Positions 53,290-63,094 of a stretch of 64,000 bases of DNA are shown piece after piece. The translations under genes and the position numbers were made by a program. Position 1 is the first letter of the stretch, and every line of letters starts with the position of its first letter. Below the pieces are notes generated by a model. It saw only the letters and a program-made list of their open reading frames with translations, was not told the origin of the DNA and searched no databases. The stretch lies in contig JASCOD010000003.1 of NCBI GenBank assembly GCA_029959615.1, positions 248,001 through 312,000 on the forward strand. The letters run 5' to 3'. Source of the stretch: Flavobacteriaceae bacterium PS02338. Lineage in GTDB: Bacteria; Bacteroidota; Bacteroidia; Sphingobacteriales; Sphingobacteriaceae.

Positions 53290-55065
53290 CTATATCGCTT
53301 TAGTCATTTCCTTTAAAAATGCTTTCTCATCTTCATTCAATAAAGGACTTACTTTTTCGTAAACCTCTTGATGGTATTGATTTAACCAGTTGATATGTGA
53401 AGCCTCTAACAACTCTGTTTTTAGTAAAGTTGTATCGATAGGGGCGAGGGTTAAACTTTCAAAAGCATAGAACTCGTTGAACTCACTAATTTCATCCTTA
53501 ACCGTTAAAACTAAGTTCTCGATACGAATACCATGTTTGCCATTACGATAAATACCAGGTTCGATAGAGGTTATAGTGCCTAATTCGATCGCGATTGGCG
53601 TAGCCGACGCATTGAAGACATGCGGACCTTCGTGTACATTTAAATAATAACCCACACCATGCCCTGTGCCATGACCATAATTCAAAGCATAGTCCCACAT
53701 TGGTCTACGGGTAATGGCATCTATCTGATAGCCGCAAGTTCCTTTTGGAAAACGGGTTTTACAACCCTCAATCATTGCTTTTAGAACTAAGGTATAATCG
53801 GTGCTTTCTTCATCACTATTATTTCCCATTGGGATTACACGAGTAATATCGGTTGTGCCATAAAGATATTGACCACCAGAATCGACTAAAAATAATCCGT
53901 CGGCTTCTATAGCTACATCGCTTTCTGGCGTAGCAGCATAGTGTGGTAAAGCACCGTGATCTTTATAACCTGCAATGGTATTGAAACTTTCGCCAACAAA
54001 ACCTTCTTGCTCCGCTCTAAAGTTTTTCAAAACCTCTGCTGCTGAAAGTTCAGTGATTTCTATCTTTCCTACATTTTCCTTTACCCATTTAAAAAACTTG
54101 GTCATTGCTGCACCGTCTTTAATCATCGCTTTGCGGGTATTGGTAATTTCAACCTCGTTTTTAATTGCTTTTAAATAGGTTGATGGATTGGTTTCTAGAA
54201 CTTTATCTACACCCTCAGCAATTTGTTTGTAGAGGTAATAGCAGTTGCGTTTCGGGTCAATTAAGATGTTGTTATTTGCAGGTAAAGCTTGTAAATCAGC
54301 AGCCAAGGCATCGTAAGCCGCAATAGTTATCCCTTGATTAGCCAAAGTAACTAAATCATCAGCAGTTAATTTGTTGCTATCTATATATATAGTTGCCTTA
54401 TTCTCGGTAATTAGTGCAAAACTCAATACTACTGGATTGTAGTCTACATCTTGTCCTCTTAGGTTGAAAATCCAAGCCATATCATCTAATGAAGACACCA
54501 AATGATAAGTCACGCGTTGTTTTTTTAGTGAAGTTCTAATTGCTTCTAATTTGCTCGATGCCGATTGCCCCACAACCTTTTCAGCTAATAAAAATGCTAG
54601 CGCAAAAGGTAAAGCAGGTCTGTCATTCCAGATTTGTCCAACGTAGTCTTGGTTTTCGAAACTGATATTTTTGAATGCTAATTGCTTCTCTAACTGTAAG
54701 CCTAGCAGAACGGAAACTGTTTTTTCGTCGAAAGCAATTTTAGCACTTTCTGGTAATTTTTCGCCTAACCAATCGATGTACTCAGCCATGCCTTGCGCAT
54801 TCAATTTCACTAGTTCGAAGCCACTTCCTTTTAACTGCTCTTCGGCTTGTACAAAATATCTTGAATCTGCCCATAAACCAGCAAAATCTTCTGTAATTAC
54901 TACCGTGCTCACAGAACCAGTGAATCCAGTTACGAAAGGGATACTCTTATAAAAATCAGGTAAATACTCGCTAATATGTGGGTCTGCCGATGGAATAATA
55001 TAGGCTGCAATGCCATCTTTTTTCATTAAACTGCGAATGGCAGCCAACTTTTCTAAGTGTGTCAT
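53290..55065 (-). CDS. Aminopeptidase P (M24B Xaa-Pro aminopeptidase)
   Basis: A cytosolic metallopeptidase removing N-terminal residues before proline. Two creatinase-like N-terminal domains (PSADPHISEYLPDFYKSIPF, TGFTGSVSTVVIT, GLWADSRYFVQAEEQL) precede the pita-bread catalytic domain. Metal ligands are in LVDSGGQYLYGTTDITR (two Asp), HGTGHGVGYYLNVHEGPH (His), ITSIEPGIYRNG (Glu) and HGIRIENLVLT (Glu). The length of 591 residues is normal for the long form. It has no signal peptide. It is a single gene ending at repeat R3. Confidence 0.94.
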   Translation of the reverse strand: MTHLEKLAAIRSLMKKDGIAAYIIPSADPHISEYLPDFYKSIPFVTGFTGSVSTVVITEDFAGLWADSRYFVQAEEQLKGSGFELVKLNAQGMAEYIDWLGEKLPESAKIAFDEKTVSVLLGLQLEKQLAFKNISFENQDYVGQIWNDRPALPFALAFLLAEKVVGQSASSKLEAIRTSLKKQRVTYHLVSSLDDMAWIFNLRGQDVDYNPVVLSFALITENKATIYIDSNKLTADDLVTLANQGITIAAYDALAADLQALPANNNILIDPKRNCYYLYKQIAEGVDKVLETNPSTYLKAIKNEVEITNTRKAMIKDGAAMTKFFKWVKENVGKIEITELSAAEVLKNFRAEQEGFVGESFNTIAGYKDHGALPHYAATPESDVAIEADGLFLVDSGGQYLYGTTDITRVIPMGNNSDEESTDYTLVLKAMIEGCKTRFPKGTCGYQIDAITRRPMWDYALNYGHGTGHGVGYYLNVHEGPHVFNASATPIAIELGTITSIEPGIYRNGKHGIRIENLVLTVKDEISEFNEFYAFESLTLAPIDTTLLKTELLEASHINWLNQYHQEVYEKVSPLLNEDEKAFLKEMTKAI

Positions 55066-55244
55066 TTGTATAATATGTTAGTATTTCAAAGTAATGGATA
55101 ATTTTTTAGTTTTCAGTTCCCAATTGTCAATTTACAGTTAAACAAATGCAATCGGTAAGGGATTTAGCAATTAAATAATTTTCCAAATGAACTAATGAAC
55201 CAATTCCTCAACAATTTCTACCTTTAGACTGTTAATTAGTAACT

Positions 55245-56729
55245 ATGTATCAAGACCATACTATAACCGAAATCGATGATTTTTTAACCAAGTCTCAAGC
55301 AGCTTTTCATCAATACAAAAACTTTTCGTTAAAGCAGAGAGCAGGTTTTATGCGCACCATTGCTGTAGAATTAGAAGCTTTGGGAGAAGAATTGATTGGC
55401 ATTGCACATGAAGAAACGCACCTGTCGGAAAAGCGATTGTACGCCGAGCGAAAACGTGCTATATTTCAGTTAAATAGCTATGCAGATGCCGCTGAACAAG
55501 GTAATTGGCTAGAAGCTCGTATTGATATAGGTAATAACGATACAAACCTGCCAAAACCAGACTTAAGAAAGATGTTAATGCCGTTAGGACCCGTAGTAGT
55601 TTTCGGAGCTAGCAACTTTCCATTTGCATATTCAACTGCTGGTGGTGATACGGCTTGTGCATTTGCAGCAGGTTGTCCGGTAATTGTAAAAGCGCACCCA
55701 GCACATGTAAAAACTTCAACATTGGTGGCTAGGGCTATTTTTTCTGCCCTAGAGAAATGCAAAATGCCAGAGGGAATTTTCGCCCACATTTATGGTGCAG
55801 ATTTTAAGATAGGGGAGTATTTGGTGAAACATGATATAGTGAAAGCGGTAGGATTTACCGGCTCTTATGCTGCTGGCCGTTCATTGTTTGATTTGGCTAA
55901 TCAACGTAAAACACCTATTCCCGTTTTTGCAGAAATGGGTAGCGTAAACCCAGTGTTTTTATTGCCCGATAAATTAGGGATAGATCATGAGTGGATTGCA
56001 GAACAAATGAGTCGTTCAATTAGTCAAGATATGGGGCAGTTTTGTACTAACCCAGGTTTAATGATAGCCGTTAAAGGCGATGCTTTAAATTTGTATATCA
56101 AACAACTGGTACAAAACATCAAGGAGGTAGAATCTGCAAAAATGCTACATAAGGGTATCGCTAAAAACTTCAATGAAAACAGAGAAAAAGCAATCGCTCA
56201 AGATGATGTAGAAGTGATTTACGAAAGCGAAATTAAAGCAGATGATGAAAAAGGCATTGTTACCATCGCTACAGTTTTAGGAAAGTCATTTTTGAATAAC
56301 CATCAATTGCATGAAGAGGTATTTGGACCCTATTCTTTACTAGTGATTTGTGAAGATGAAAAGGAGCTTTTAGCAGTAGCGGAAAGCTTAGAAGGTCAGT
56401 TAACAACTACCTTAATGGCAACACCATCAGATATTACTCACCATTCGCAACTGCTCAACATACTTAGAGAAAAGTGCGGACGATTTGTACTTAACGGCGT
56501 TCCTACTGGTGTGGAAGTAGCTTTGGCAATGCATCATGGTGGATCATTTCCATCTTCTACAGATAGTAGATTTACAGCAGTAGGAGCAGATGGTATCAAA
56601 CGTTTTGCTCGTCCTTTAAGCTTTCAAAATTGGGATGATGAATTTTTGCCAGATGAACTGAAAAATGAGAACCCCTTAAATATTTGGCGAACAGTAAATA
56701 ATGAATTGACGAAGGATACTATTAGTTAA
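55245..56729 (+). CDS. Aldehyde dehydrogenase, ketoglutarate-semialdehyde type
   Basis: An NAD(P)-dependent aldehyde dehydrogenase. The catalytic Cys267 is in MGQFCTNPG and Glu230 in FAEMGSVNP. FGASNFPFAYSTAGGDTACAFAAGCPVIVKAHPAH is the cofactor and entrance region. This variant pattern (AEMGSVNP, QFCTNPG) is that of alpha-ketoglutarate-semialdehyde dehydrogenases in pentose, uronate and hydroxyproline breakdown. Length (494) is slightly short for that group. It stands alone, with no other gene of such a pathway nearby, so the substrate is not certain. Confidence 0.85.
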   Translation: MYQDHTITEIDDFLTKSQAAFHQYKNFSLKQRAGFMRTIAVELEALGEELIGIAHEETHLSEKRLYAERKRAIFQLNSYADAAEQGNWLEARIDIGNNDTNLPKPDLRKMLMPLGPVVVFGASNFPFAYSTAGGDTACAFAAGCPVIVKAHPAHVKTSTLVARAIFSALEKCKMPEGIFAHIYGADFKIGEYLVKHDIVKAVGFTGSYAAGRSLFDLANQRKTPIPVFAEMGSVNPVFLLPDKLGIDHEWIAEQMSRSISQDMGQFCTNPGLMIAVKGDALNLYIKQLVQNIKEVESAKMLHKGIAKNFNENREKAIAQDDVEVIYESEIKADDEKGIVTIATVLGKSFLNNHQLHEEVFGPYSLLVICEDEKELLAVAESLEGQLTTTLMATPSDITHHSQLLNILREKCGRFVLNGVPTGVEVALAMHHGGSFPSSTDSRFTAVGADGIKRFARPLSFQNWDDEFLPDELKNENPLNIWRTVNNELTKDTIS

Positions 56730-56750
56730 ACCACGTTAGAACAATCATTT

Positions 56751-56829
56751 TGTCATTGCGAGGTACGAAGCAATCCTTCCAGTTATGAATATTATTTGCT
56801 TTAAGATTGCTTCGTGCCTCGCAATGACG
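56751..56829. repeat. Hairpin repeat, copy R4
   Basis: The arms at 56751-56775 and 56805-56829 match R1-R3, with the outermost base unpaired and one gtacg/cgtgc mismatch, and a shorter interior. It lies between the aldehyde dehydrogenase and hydrolase genes. Confidence 0.88.
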
Positions 56830-56928
56830 AGTTGTTTTAATTAATATTTAATCTATAGAAGTAGTAGTCTTTTAAAAATTATTGCTAATTTTGAAGCACT
56901 CAAAGGTTTTTACCGAAAGCTTAAAAAT

Positions 56929-57678
56929 ATGCAACTACAAATTAATCAAGCTTTAACTTCCAATTCAATACACTATTCTGCAACTAAAGATGTGGTGCTT
57001 TTGCATGGTTTGTTTGGAAACCTCAGTAATTGGAAAGCCGTACAGCAAGAATTATCACCTAATTATAAGGTTTGGACACCCCAGCTACCATTATTCAATC
57101 ACTTTTTAGGAGGAGGATTAAACAAGTTGGTAGATTTTTTGGAAAGCTATTTGCAGGAGCATCAGATCCAAAAACCAATACTAATTGGAAATTCTCTAGG
57201 CGGTCATGTTGCTTTGCTATATACCTTAAAATACCCAGAAAAAGTAGAGCGTTTGGTGTTAACTGGAAGCTCTGGTCTGTATGAAAATTCGTTTGGAGGT
57301 ACTTTCCCTCGAGTAAAAGATTATCAGTACATCAAACAAAAAATTGAAGACGTTTTTGATCGGAAAGAAGTGGTTGATGAAGAAATGGTCTCTTATGTAT
57401 TCGATATTGTGCAACAGAAAACCAAAGCACTATCGGTTATTATGCTTGCTAGAGATGCGCAAAAGCAAAACTTGAAAGAGCTACTTCATTTTATTAAGAT
57501 ACCCGTTTTATTGATTTGGGGCTTACAGGATATTGTTACGCCTCCGGAAGTTGCTGAAGAGTTTTATCAGCATTTGCCTAATGCTACATTGCATTATATT
57601 GATAGATGCGGTCATGCACCCATGATGGAGCAGCCTGAATTATTTAACGGTTATGTAAGTAACTTTCTAGCGTCATAA
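56929..57678 (+). CDS. Alpha/beta-fold hydrolase
   Basis: A cytosolic alpha/beta hydrolase with an intact triad: Ser89 in LIGNSLGGH, Asp201 in WGLQDIVTP and His229 in DRCGHAPMMEQP. LLHGLFGNLSNW is the oxyanion loop. Length (249) is usual for esterase/lipase-type members. It ends two bases before the sterol-desaturase-like gene, so the two form an operon. TAATTTTG at 56886-56893 is a candidate -7 element. The substrate is probably a lipid ester, but this is inferred from the neighbour. Confidence 0.88.
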   Translation: MQLQINQALTSNSIHYSATKDVVLLHGLFGNLSNWKAVQQELSPNYKVWTPQLPLFNHFLGGGLNKLVDFLESYLQEHQIQKPILIGNSLGGHVALLYTLKYPEKVERLVLTGSSGLYENSFGGTFPRVKDYQYIKQKIEDVFDRKEVVDEEMVSYVFDIVQQKTKALSVIMLARDAQKQNLKELLHFIKIPVLLIWGLQDIVTPPEVAEEFYQHLPNATLHYIDRCGHAPMMEQPELFNGYVSNFLAS

Positions 57679-57680
57679 AT

Positions 57681-58901
57681 ATGGAAAAGATAAATTACCT
57701 GGCCTTCGCTATACCTGCATTTTTCTTGTTTGTGTATTTGGAATATATGTTGGCAGTAAGTAAAAAGAAAGCACATTTGTTTAAGTATGAAAGTTCTGTT
57801 TCTAATATTAGTATTGGTATTGCAGAGCGATTACTAAACCTATTTATAGCTGCCAGCTTTTACGATTTATTCAACTACGTTTACCAAAATTACGCGGTTT
57901 TTAATATCCCAAATGCTTGGTGGGTATGGGTTTTATTAATTCTAGCTACAGATTTTGTTTGGTATTGGTACCATAGGCTAGGGCACGAAGTCAATTTTTT
58001 ATGGGCGGCACATATTGTTCATCATCAAAGCGAAGAGTTTAACTTAACCGTTTCGGCACGTATCACTACTTTTCAGGCACTAATTAGAGGTGTTTTTTGG
58101 TGTGCTTTGCCATTTTTGGGTTTTCATCCTTTAATGGTTACAATAATTCTAACGGTACATGGCGCTTATTCTTTCTTTACGCATACTCAAATGATAGGTA
58201 AATTAGGCTGGTTAGAAAATATCTTAATTACACCATCACTACACGGAGTTCATCACGCTAGTGATGACAAATATTTGGATAAGAATTACGGGGATGTTTT
58301 TGTGTTTTGGGATAAGATATTTGGTACTTTTCAAAAAGAAGAAGAAGCACCTACTTACGGTTTAACACACCCAATCAAAAGTCACAGTTTTTTATGGCAG
58401 CATTTCCATTATTATTTAGAAATTATGGAGGCTTGCAATAGAACATCAGGATTCGGCAATAAAATTAAGGTGGTTTTTGGTAGCCCTGCATTTCTAGACC
58501 AAGACATTCGCCCAGCTTTGGAGCGTAGATTTTTGCAGCATAAAACAAAAGCCCCAGCTAAATTTAAGCTAAAAGGCTATATTAATATCCAGCTGGTGCT
58601 CAGTGTGATATTGCTTACTGTAACAACTGCTTTTTGGTCTTATTTAGATGTTGTTGATGGAGTTTTAATTTCATTGTTCGTACTTATTACCCTAATTAAT
58701 TGTGGAGCTTTATTAGAACAACGCAGATGGATATATTACCTCGAATGTGTGAGGCTCATCTTCCTTTTTGGATTTGTTTTCTACAAACTCGATTGGGTAG
58801 AATTGGTATTCCTGCCAACCATCATTCTTATTATTTTGGAGAGAACCTTTGCGTTGAGTAATTTGTACAGGAGCTACGTTTTGAGATATGAAGAAGTTTA
58901 A
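57681..58901 (+). CDS. Sterol desaturase/fatty acid hydroxylase-family membrane protein
   Basis: An integral membrane di-iron enzyme. The histidine clusters are HRLGH (98-102), HIVHH (111-115) and HGVHH (188-192), as in fatty acid hydroxylases and sterol desaturases. Helices flank these clusters, and a further four-helix hydrophobic tail (about 296-400) extends the protein beyond the usual length. It should hydroxylate or desaturate a lipid in the inner membrane using oxygen. It is translated with the alpha/beta hydrolase upstream. The true lipid is unknown. Confidence 0.87.
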   Translation: MEKINYLAFAIPAFFLFVYLEYMLAVSKKKAHLFKYESSVSNISIGIAERLLNLFIAASFYDLFNYVYQNYAVFNIPNAWWVWVLLILATDFVWYWYHRLGHEVNFLWAAHIVHHQSEEFNLTVSARITTFQALIRGVFWCALPFLGFHPLMVTIILTVHGAYSFFTHTQMIGKLGWLENILITPSLHGVHHASDDKYLDKNYGDVFVFWDKIFGTFQKEEEAPTYGLTHPIKSHSFLWQHFHYYLEIMEACNRTSGFGNKIKVVFGSPAFLDQDIRPALERRFLQHKTKAPAKFKLKGYINIQLVLSVILLTVTTAFWSYLDVVDGVLISLFVLITLINCGALLEQRRWIYYLECVRLIFLFGFVFYKLDWVELVFLPTIILIILERTFALSNLYRSYVLRYEEV

Positions 58902-58903
58902 TT

Positions 58904-58969
58904 TTAGCCATAGATACACAGATTATTTTAGATTTATAAGTATAAATTAATCTGTGCATCTGTGGCTAA
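58904..58969. repeat. Inverted repeat of the CACAGATTA type
   Basis: TTAGCCATAGATACACAGATTA pairs with its near-complement (20 of 22 bases) around a 22-base loop, between convergent genes. It is unrelated in sequence to R1-R4. It could act as a bidirectional terminator. Confidence 0.7.
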
Positions 58970-58993
58970 CTAAAATAATTTAACCAACCTAAA

Positions 58994-59443
58994 CTAAACC
59001 TCTGCTTTGTTCGGTACAATTAATACCGGACAGGCAGATTTTCTTGCAACGTGCTCTGCAACACTGCCCATTAAGAAGTGGTTCAGGCCTGTTCGTCCAT
59101 GAGTACCAATTACAATCAGATCAGCTTGCCATTCTTCCGATTGTTGTAAGATGCCATTTGTTGCCGTATCTAGAACAGATAAATAAGTAGTTTTTCTATC
59201 GTTACCAAATTTAGCTTCTATCTCTTTCAATAAAACATGACTGTTTTCGATACTATTATCGTACAGATCTACAATAGCAGGTGTAAAACCAAAGTCGGGA
59301 TTTGCAATTGGCGGAGCTGGTTCTACAATGTTCAATAAAGCCACTTCTGCACTGTACAGAGCAGCCATTTCATATCCAGTTTTTGCAGCTTTTTCTGAGC
59401 AGGTGCTATTATCTACTGCAATCAAAATTCTTTTAAAATTCAT
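58994..59443 (-). CDS. Universal stress protein (UspA family)
   Basis: A small cytosolic nucleotide-binding protein. It opens with KRILIAVDNSTCSEKAA, and the ATP-binding motif G-x2-G-x9-G-S is complete (Gly113, Gly116, Gly126-Ser127, in GTHGRTGLNHFLMGSVAEHV). It ends CPVLIVPNKAEV. Length (149) is that of a single-domain Usp. It is a lone gene, convergent with the desaturase gene and divergent from the NlpC/P60 gene. Its partner or stress signal is not known. Confidence 0.94.
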   Translation of the reverse strand: MNFKRILIAVDNSTCSEKAAKTGYEMAALYSAEVALLNIVEPAPPIANPDFGFTPAIVDLYDNSIENSHVLLKEIEAKFGNDRKTTYLSVLDTATNGILQQSEEWQADLIVIGTHGRTGLNHFLMGSVAEHVARKSACPVLIVPNKAEV

Positions 59444-59569
59444 GGCGTTATCTTTTTGTTTCCTCTAAGTAACAAATTATAGGCTATAAAGTTTCTCACA
59501 ATTGGGCATAAAATAGACTGATTTTTATCACATATTTCGCTTATTTTTATCGCAACTCATTTTTTAATC

Positions 59570-60349
59570 ATGGAAAAATATCACGTTTGTCGCATTACTG
59601 TAGCACCTCTTAGAAAAGAACCTTCTGATAGGAGCGAAATTGTTTCGCAATTGCTTTTCGGTGATAGAGTAGTTATGTTAGAAAAAACCGAAAAATGGTG
59701 TTTGGTAAAAACGCATCACGATAATTATGAAGCTTGGATGGATCATAAACAATTGCAACAAGTTACTGCTTTGCAATACAATGATGAACAAAGTTATAAG
59801 TACGTAACTACAGTGAACTTTGATAATAGGTTGGTTGATGATAAAGGAGAGATTTACTATTTAAGTCCAGGGAGTACTTTGCCATTTTACCAAGATGGTT
59901 ACTGCTACTTGGGAGAACAAAGGTTTGAAGTGAAAACAGCACCAATAGTGCCTAATTCATCAGATTTCGCAGTAAAAGTAGAGGGAACTGCTAGGTTCTT
60001 CTTAAATGCACCTTATTTATGGGGAGGCCGTACCTTTTTCGGTATCGACTGTTCAGGTTTTGTTCAAGCAGTCTATAAATTGTTAGGTTTAAGTTTACGT
60101 AGAGATGCCTCTCAGCAGGTAGAACAGGGGGATTTGGTAGATTTCTTAGCTTCTGCAAGACTAGGAGATTTAGCTTTTTTTGATAACGAAGAAGGAAAAA
60201 TCACTCACGTAGGTTTAATGCTAAGTAATGACAAGATCATTCATGCTGCCGGTAAGGTGCGTATAGATCCAATAGATAACCAAGGAATTTATAATCTAGA
60301 ATTAGATAGATATACGCACAAATTACGAGTGATTAAGAGATTTATTTAG
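59570..60349 (+). CDS. Cytosolic NlpC/P60 peptidase with SH3 domain
   Basis: A C40-family cysteine peptidase likely cutting gamma-D-glutamyl bonds in recycled cell-wall peptides. The N-terminal bacterial SH3-like domain (APLRKEPSDRSEIVSQLLFG, WCLVKTHHDNYEAWM) precedes the catalytic domain. Cys161 is in GIDCSGFVQ, His213 in ITHVGLML and His225 in IIHAAGKV. The absence of a signal peptide and the SH3-NlpC order resemble dipeptidyl-peptidase VI/YkfC, which works in the cytoplasm. Length is 259 residues. Confidence 0.88.
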   Translation: MEKYHVCRITVAPLRKEPSDRSEIVSQLLFGDRVVMLEKTEKWCLVKTHHDNYEAWMDHKQLQQVTALQYNDEQSYKYVTTVNFDNRLVDDKGEIYYLSPGSTLPFYQDGYCYLGEQRFEVKTAPIVPNSSDFAVKVEGTARFFLNAPYLWGGRTFFGIDCSGFVQAVYKLLGLSLRRDASQQVEQGDLVDFLASARLGDLAFFDNEEGKITHVGLMLSNDKIIHAAGKVRIDPIDNQGIYNLELDRYTHKLRVIKRFI

Positions 60350-60354
60350 GTAAT

Positions 60355-60403
60355 AGGTATTAGGTTTTCAATTAGAATTCAAAAAAACTAAATCCTAATA
60401 CCT
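60355..60403. terminator. Inverted repeat between convergent genes
   Basis: AGGTATTAGG pairs perfectly with CCTAATACCT across a 29-base AT-rich loop, between the stops of the NlpC/P60 and YceH genes. It is a possible bidirectional terminator. Confidence 0.45.
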
Positions 60404-60408
60404 AGCCA

Positions 60409-61056
60409 CTAATAAAGTTCTTTCATTAGCTTATCAAAGTTCTCTTTCAATTCTGCAAGTTCGGTTTCCAATTTAGCCACTCTTTCTTCCAATGCTGAGT
60501 TAGACCTTGTGGGAGTTTCCTCCGTAGCAAAATCTTCTTCTGTAAATTCTACATCGCCGCTAAAAAGGTGTGCATAACGTTGCTCTTTTTGACCAGGGCG
60601 TTTTGGCAATTGTTTGATATAGCCTTCTTCTGCAAGTTTTTCTAGCGTTTGGTTCACTTCTTCTAAAGTTTCAAACTCATGCAATCTGCCAGAGTTGGTA
60701 TTGATTTCTCCGGGAGTTTGTGGTCCGCGAAGAAACAATAGGCACATCACTGCAACTTCCGAAGGCAAAAGAGGATAAACAATAGCAAAATTATGTTTGT
60801 ACTTTGTAGCTCTGCTAGAACCTCCAGTAGCGGTAGACATCAAGCCACCTATTTTTAAGGAATTGAGTGCAGCACCAATGGCTTCTTCATCATAATTAAC
60901 CACAGGTTTTCTCGAAGTTTTTTGGTTACAAGCAGCAACCAAACCGTTCATGGTCATTGGGTAATAATCTGGAGTAGTTTTTGCTTTTTCCATTAAGGAA
61001 CCTAAAACTCTAATTTGTTCTGGGCTAAGTACAGGTATTTTTATTTCGTTGTCCAT
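60409..61056 (-). CDS. YceH/UPF0502-family protein (DUF480)
   Basis: A conserved cytosolic protein made of two winged-helix domains. LSPEQIRVLGSLMEKAKTTPDYYPMT, LVAACNQKTSRKPV and LPSEVAVMCLLFLRGPQTPGEI are family hallmarks. The C-terminus is an acidic linker and a short coiled coil (ALEERVAKLETELAELKENF). The start is set at MDNEIKIPV (61056); an in-frame ATG 24 bases upstream would add a non-conserved extension. The family function is not established, but the fold suggests DNA binding. Confidence 0.92.
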   Translation of the reverse strand: MDNEIKIPVLSPEQIRVLGSLMEKAKTTPDYYPMTMNGLVAACNQKTSRKPVVNYDEEAIGAALNSLKIGGLMSTATGGSSRATKYKHNFAIVYPLLPSEVAVMCLLFLRGPQTPGEINTNSGRLHEFETLEEVNQTLEKLAEEGYIKQLPKRPGQKEQRYAHLFSGDVEFTEEDFATEETPTRSNSALEERVAKLETELAELKENFDKLMKELY

Positions 61057-61147
61057 AAAGTTCGAAAGGTATTTTCCCAAACTTAGATAAATTCCTTTTG
61101 ATGTACAACGTTGAATTTAGAATGGAGGATTATTTCCAACTTATTAC

Positions 61148-62140
61148 TTAAAAACCATAGCAGCTACGTGCTCTTAATTTTCTCATATCTCTTGGGGCAA
61201 AATTAATGCCTACAGAAAACTCGTGACTACCATAGTTGTAATACTGAAGTTTGTTTAAAGAGTAATCGTAAGAGTAACCAACTCTCAAGTTATCGGTAGC
61301 AAAGAGTTCTACCATCATACCTAATGCGTTTTTCTTGGTAAGGTTGTTTTCTAGATGTTTTTTACTGTATATAGGAACAGTAGTTCTGTAAAAGCCACCT
61401 ATCCATACCCTTTCTTTAAGCAGAAAAAAAGTATTAACATCGAGAGAGGTTGGACCTTTTATATCGTCTTTCAATAAAATAATGGGTTTTAAGGCCAATC
61501 CGTAAGTAATGGGTACTAACGCTCCAGCAGTTAAAAATAGATGTGGTTGCGGAACCGGAACAAAGAGGTTGTTGCTGTTTTTTTTTGCAGTCCAGCTTGC
61601 GATTAGGTTGCTTGCAGAAAGTCCGACGAAATATTTTTCGTTAGCATAGAAAATGCCCACTCTAGCATCGGGAAAAATCTTGTTTCGCATATCTGTAGAG
61701 ATAATCTCATCATCAGGATCTATGCTGTTTAACTGGTTACCATCAAGGCCAAGCTGCATTGCACCAACTGCTAATCCGAAAGAAAGTTTGGCGTTTTCAT
61801 CGTATCCTAATTGAACTTTATAGGCATAGTTAGCGTAGGCAGAAAGTTGTTTTTGAGCACCCGTTTTATCGTTTGAAGCGATAAACCCTAGACCAACATC
61901 TCCATCATGGTCTATAGTACCATCTACAGCTATAGACATTGTTGTAGGGGCGCCTTTAACACCTGCCCATTGTGCTCTGTAAAAAGCTTGTATATAAATA
62001 TCCTTTTTGTAGCCAGTATAGGCGGGGTTAATGTGGATGGTATTGAAAATGTACTGCGTAAACTGACTGTCTTGCTGTGCATTTGAATTACATACAATTC
62101 CAATAGATGCCAGAATTAAAATTACGGTTCTTTTCATCAT
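61148..62140 (-). CDS. PorP/SprF-family T9SS outer-membrane protein
   Basis: An outer-membrane beta-barrel of the type IX secretion and gliding apparatus. A signal peptide ends at CNSNAQ. The opening [23 protein letters not shown] is the diagnostic N-terminus of the family. NKTG-like [20 protein letters not shown] and the C-terminal [15 protein letters not shown] follow. Length (330) fits. It overlaps the upstream gene by four bases. PorP-type proteins next to a CHU_C-type adhesin usually anchor or export that partner. Confidence 0.93.
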   Translation of the reverse strand: MMKRTVILILASIGIVCNSNAQQDSQFTQYIFNTIHINPAYTGYKKDIYIQAFYRAQWAGVKGAPTTMSIAVDGTIDHDGDVGLGFIASNDKTGAQKQLSAYANYAYKVQLGYDENAKLSFGLAVGAMQLGLDGNQLNSIDPDDEIISTDMRNKIFPDARVGIFYANEKYFVGLSASNLIASWTAKKNSNNLFVPVPQPHLFLTAGALVPITYGLALKPIILLKDDIKGPTSLDVNTFFLLKERVWIGGFYRTTVPIYSKKHLENNLTKKNALGMMVELFATDNLRVGYSYDYSLNKLQYYNYGSHEFSVGINFAPRDMRKLRARSCYGF

Positions 62141-63084
62141 TGTTTGCTCCTTAATAAAGTGACATAACCTTTATATACCTCCCATTTATCGCCTATTTTC
62201 AGCTTTAATAAATAGAAATAAGTTCCTTCGTTAAGCTTTCGTCCGGTCCACTCATTCTGATAGCCTTTCTTGAAAAATACAGTTCCTCCCCATCTGTTAA
62301 GGATGGTAATTTCATTTTCAAATAATTCTATTCCTGGTATCTCGAACGTGTCATTTTTACCATCTCCGTTCGGTGTAAATACGTTAGGAATAATAATACC
62401 TTCCACTGCAGTTTTAGTTGTGGAAACATTGTTTTCAATATTTGGATCCATCTGATCGGCCAAAACTTTTGCGGTGTTGCGGATAAGACCTGCTTTAAGT
62501 GCCTTCGTTTTTATCTTTAGTTTAGCAGATTCTCCATTTTCCAGCGCATCAATTTCCCAAAGAACGGTTCTGTTTGCAGAGCTGTATGTTGCATTGCTAC
62601 CAGCACTAGTAGTGAGCTGCCGAAATTCAACCTCTGGAGGCAACTCATCCGTAACTTTAATATGGGTTGCCTTATCGGTCCCATTATTTTTTACAATTAT
62701 GGTATAATCGAACAACTCATTAAGTGTTAAGGCTCTGTTTTCCGACGTTTTGCTGATCATCATATCCGCTCTTAATACAGTAGGAGAGCTTTGCGTAATC
62801 ACAATAATTGCTGGTGATTTATTAGAAGTACAGCCATCGGTATTATAGGAAATTACGGTATAAGTTCCAGCAAGGGATACGATCAATTCTTCACCAATGG
62901 CGCCGCTCATCAGTTGATTGTCTTTAAACCATTGATAGCTTGATGCATTAACAGAATTAGCTCGCAATTTTAAAGAAGCCCCCTGGGGGAGATTTATCGT
63001 TTGCGGACTAGAAGATTGCGCAAAGCATATCGTTGCGCAAAGCAACAGCATACTTGACACAAAATTTATTCTCCTGTTAAACAT
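62137..63084 (-). CDS. Secreted DUF11 protein with gliding-type C-terminal domain (CHU_C)
   Basis: A surface protein exported through T9SS. The signal peptide ends at CFAQ. An immunoglobulin-like segment (about 35-95, [20 protein letters not shown]) precedes a DUF11 repeat (about 105-222, [23 protein letters not shown]). The CHU_C domain (about 230-312) has [20 protein letters not shown] and [19 protein letters not shown], ending [12 protein letters not shown]. This tail is the type B sorting domain, which typically needs a PorP/SprF protein, encoded just after it here. Confidence 0.92.
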   Translation of the reverse strand: MFNRRINFVSSMLLLCATICFAQSSSPQTINLPQGASLKLRANSVNASSYQWFKDNQLMSGAIGEELIVSLAGTYTVISYNTDGCTSNKSPAIIVITQSSPTVLRADMMISKTSENRALTLNELFDYTIIVKNNGTDKATHIKVTDELPPEVEFRQLTTSAGSNATYSSANRTVLWEIDALENGESAKLKIKTKALKAGLIRNTAKVLADQMDPNIENNVSTTKTAVEGIIIPNVFTPNGDGKNDTFEIPGIELFENEITILNRWGGTVFFKKGYQNEWTGRKLNEGTYFYLLKLKIGDKWEVYKGYVTLLRSKQ

Positions 63085-63094
63085 TAAACAAGTA

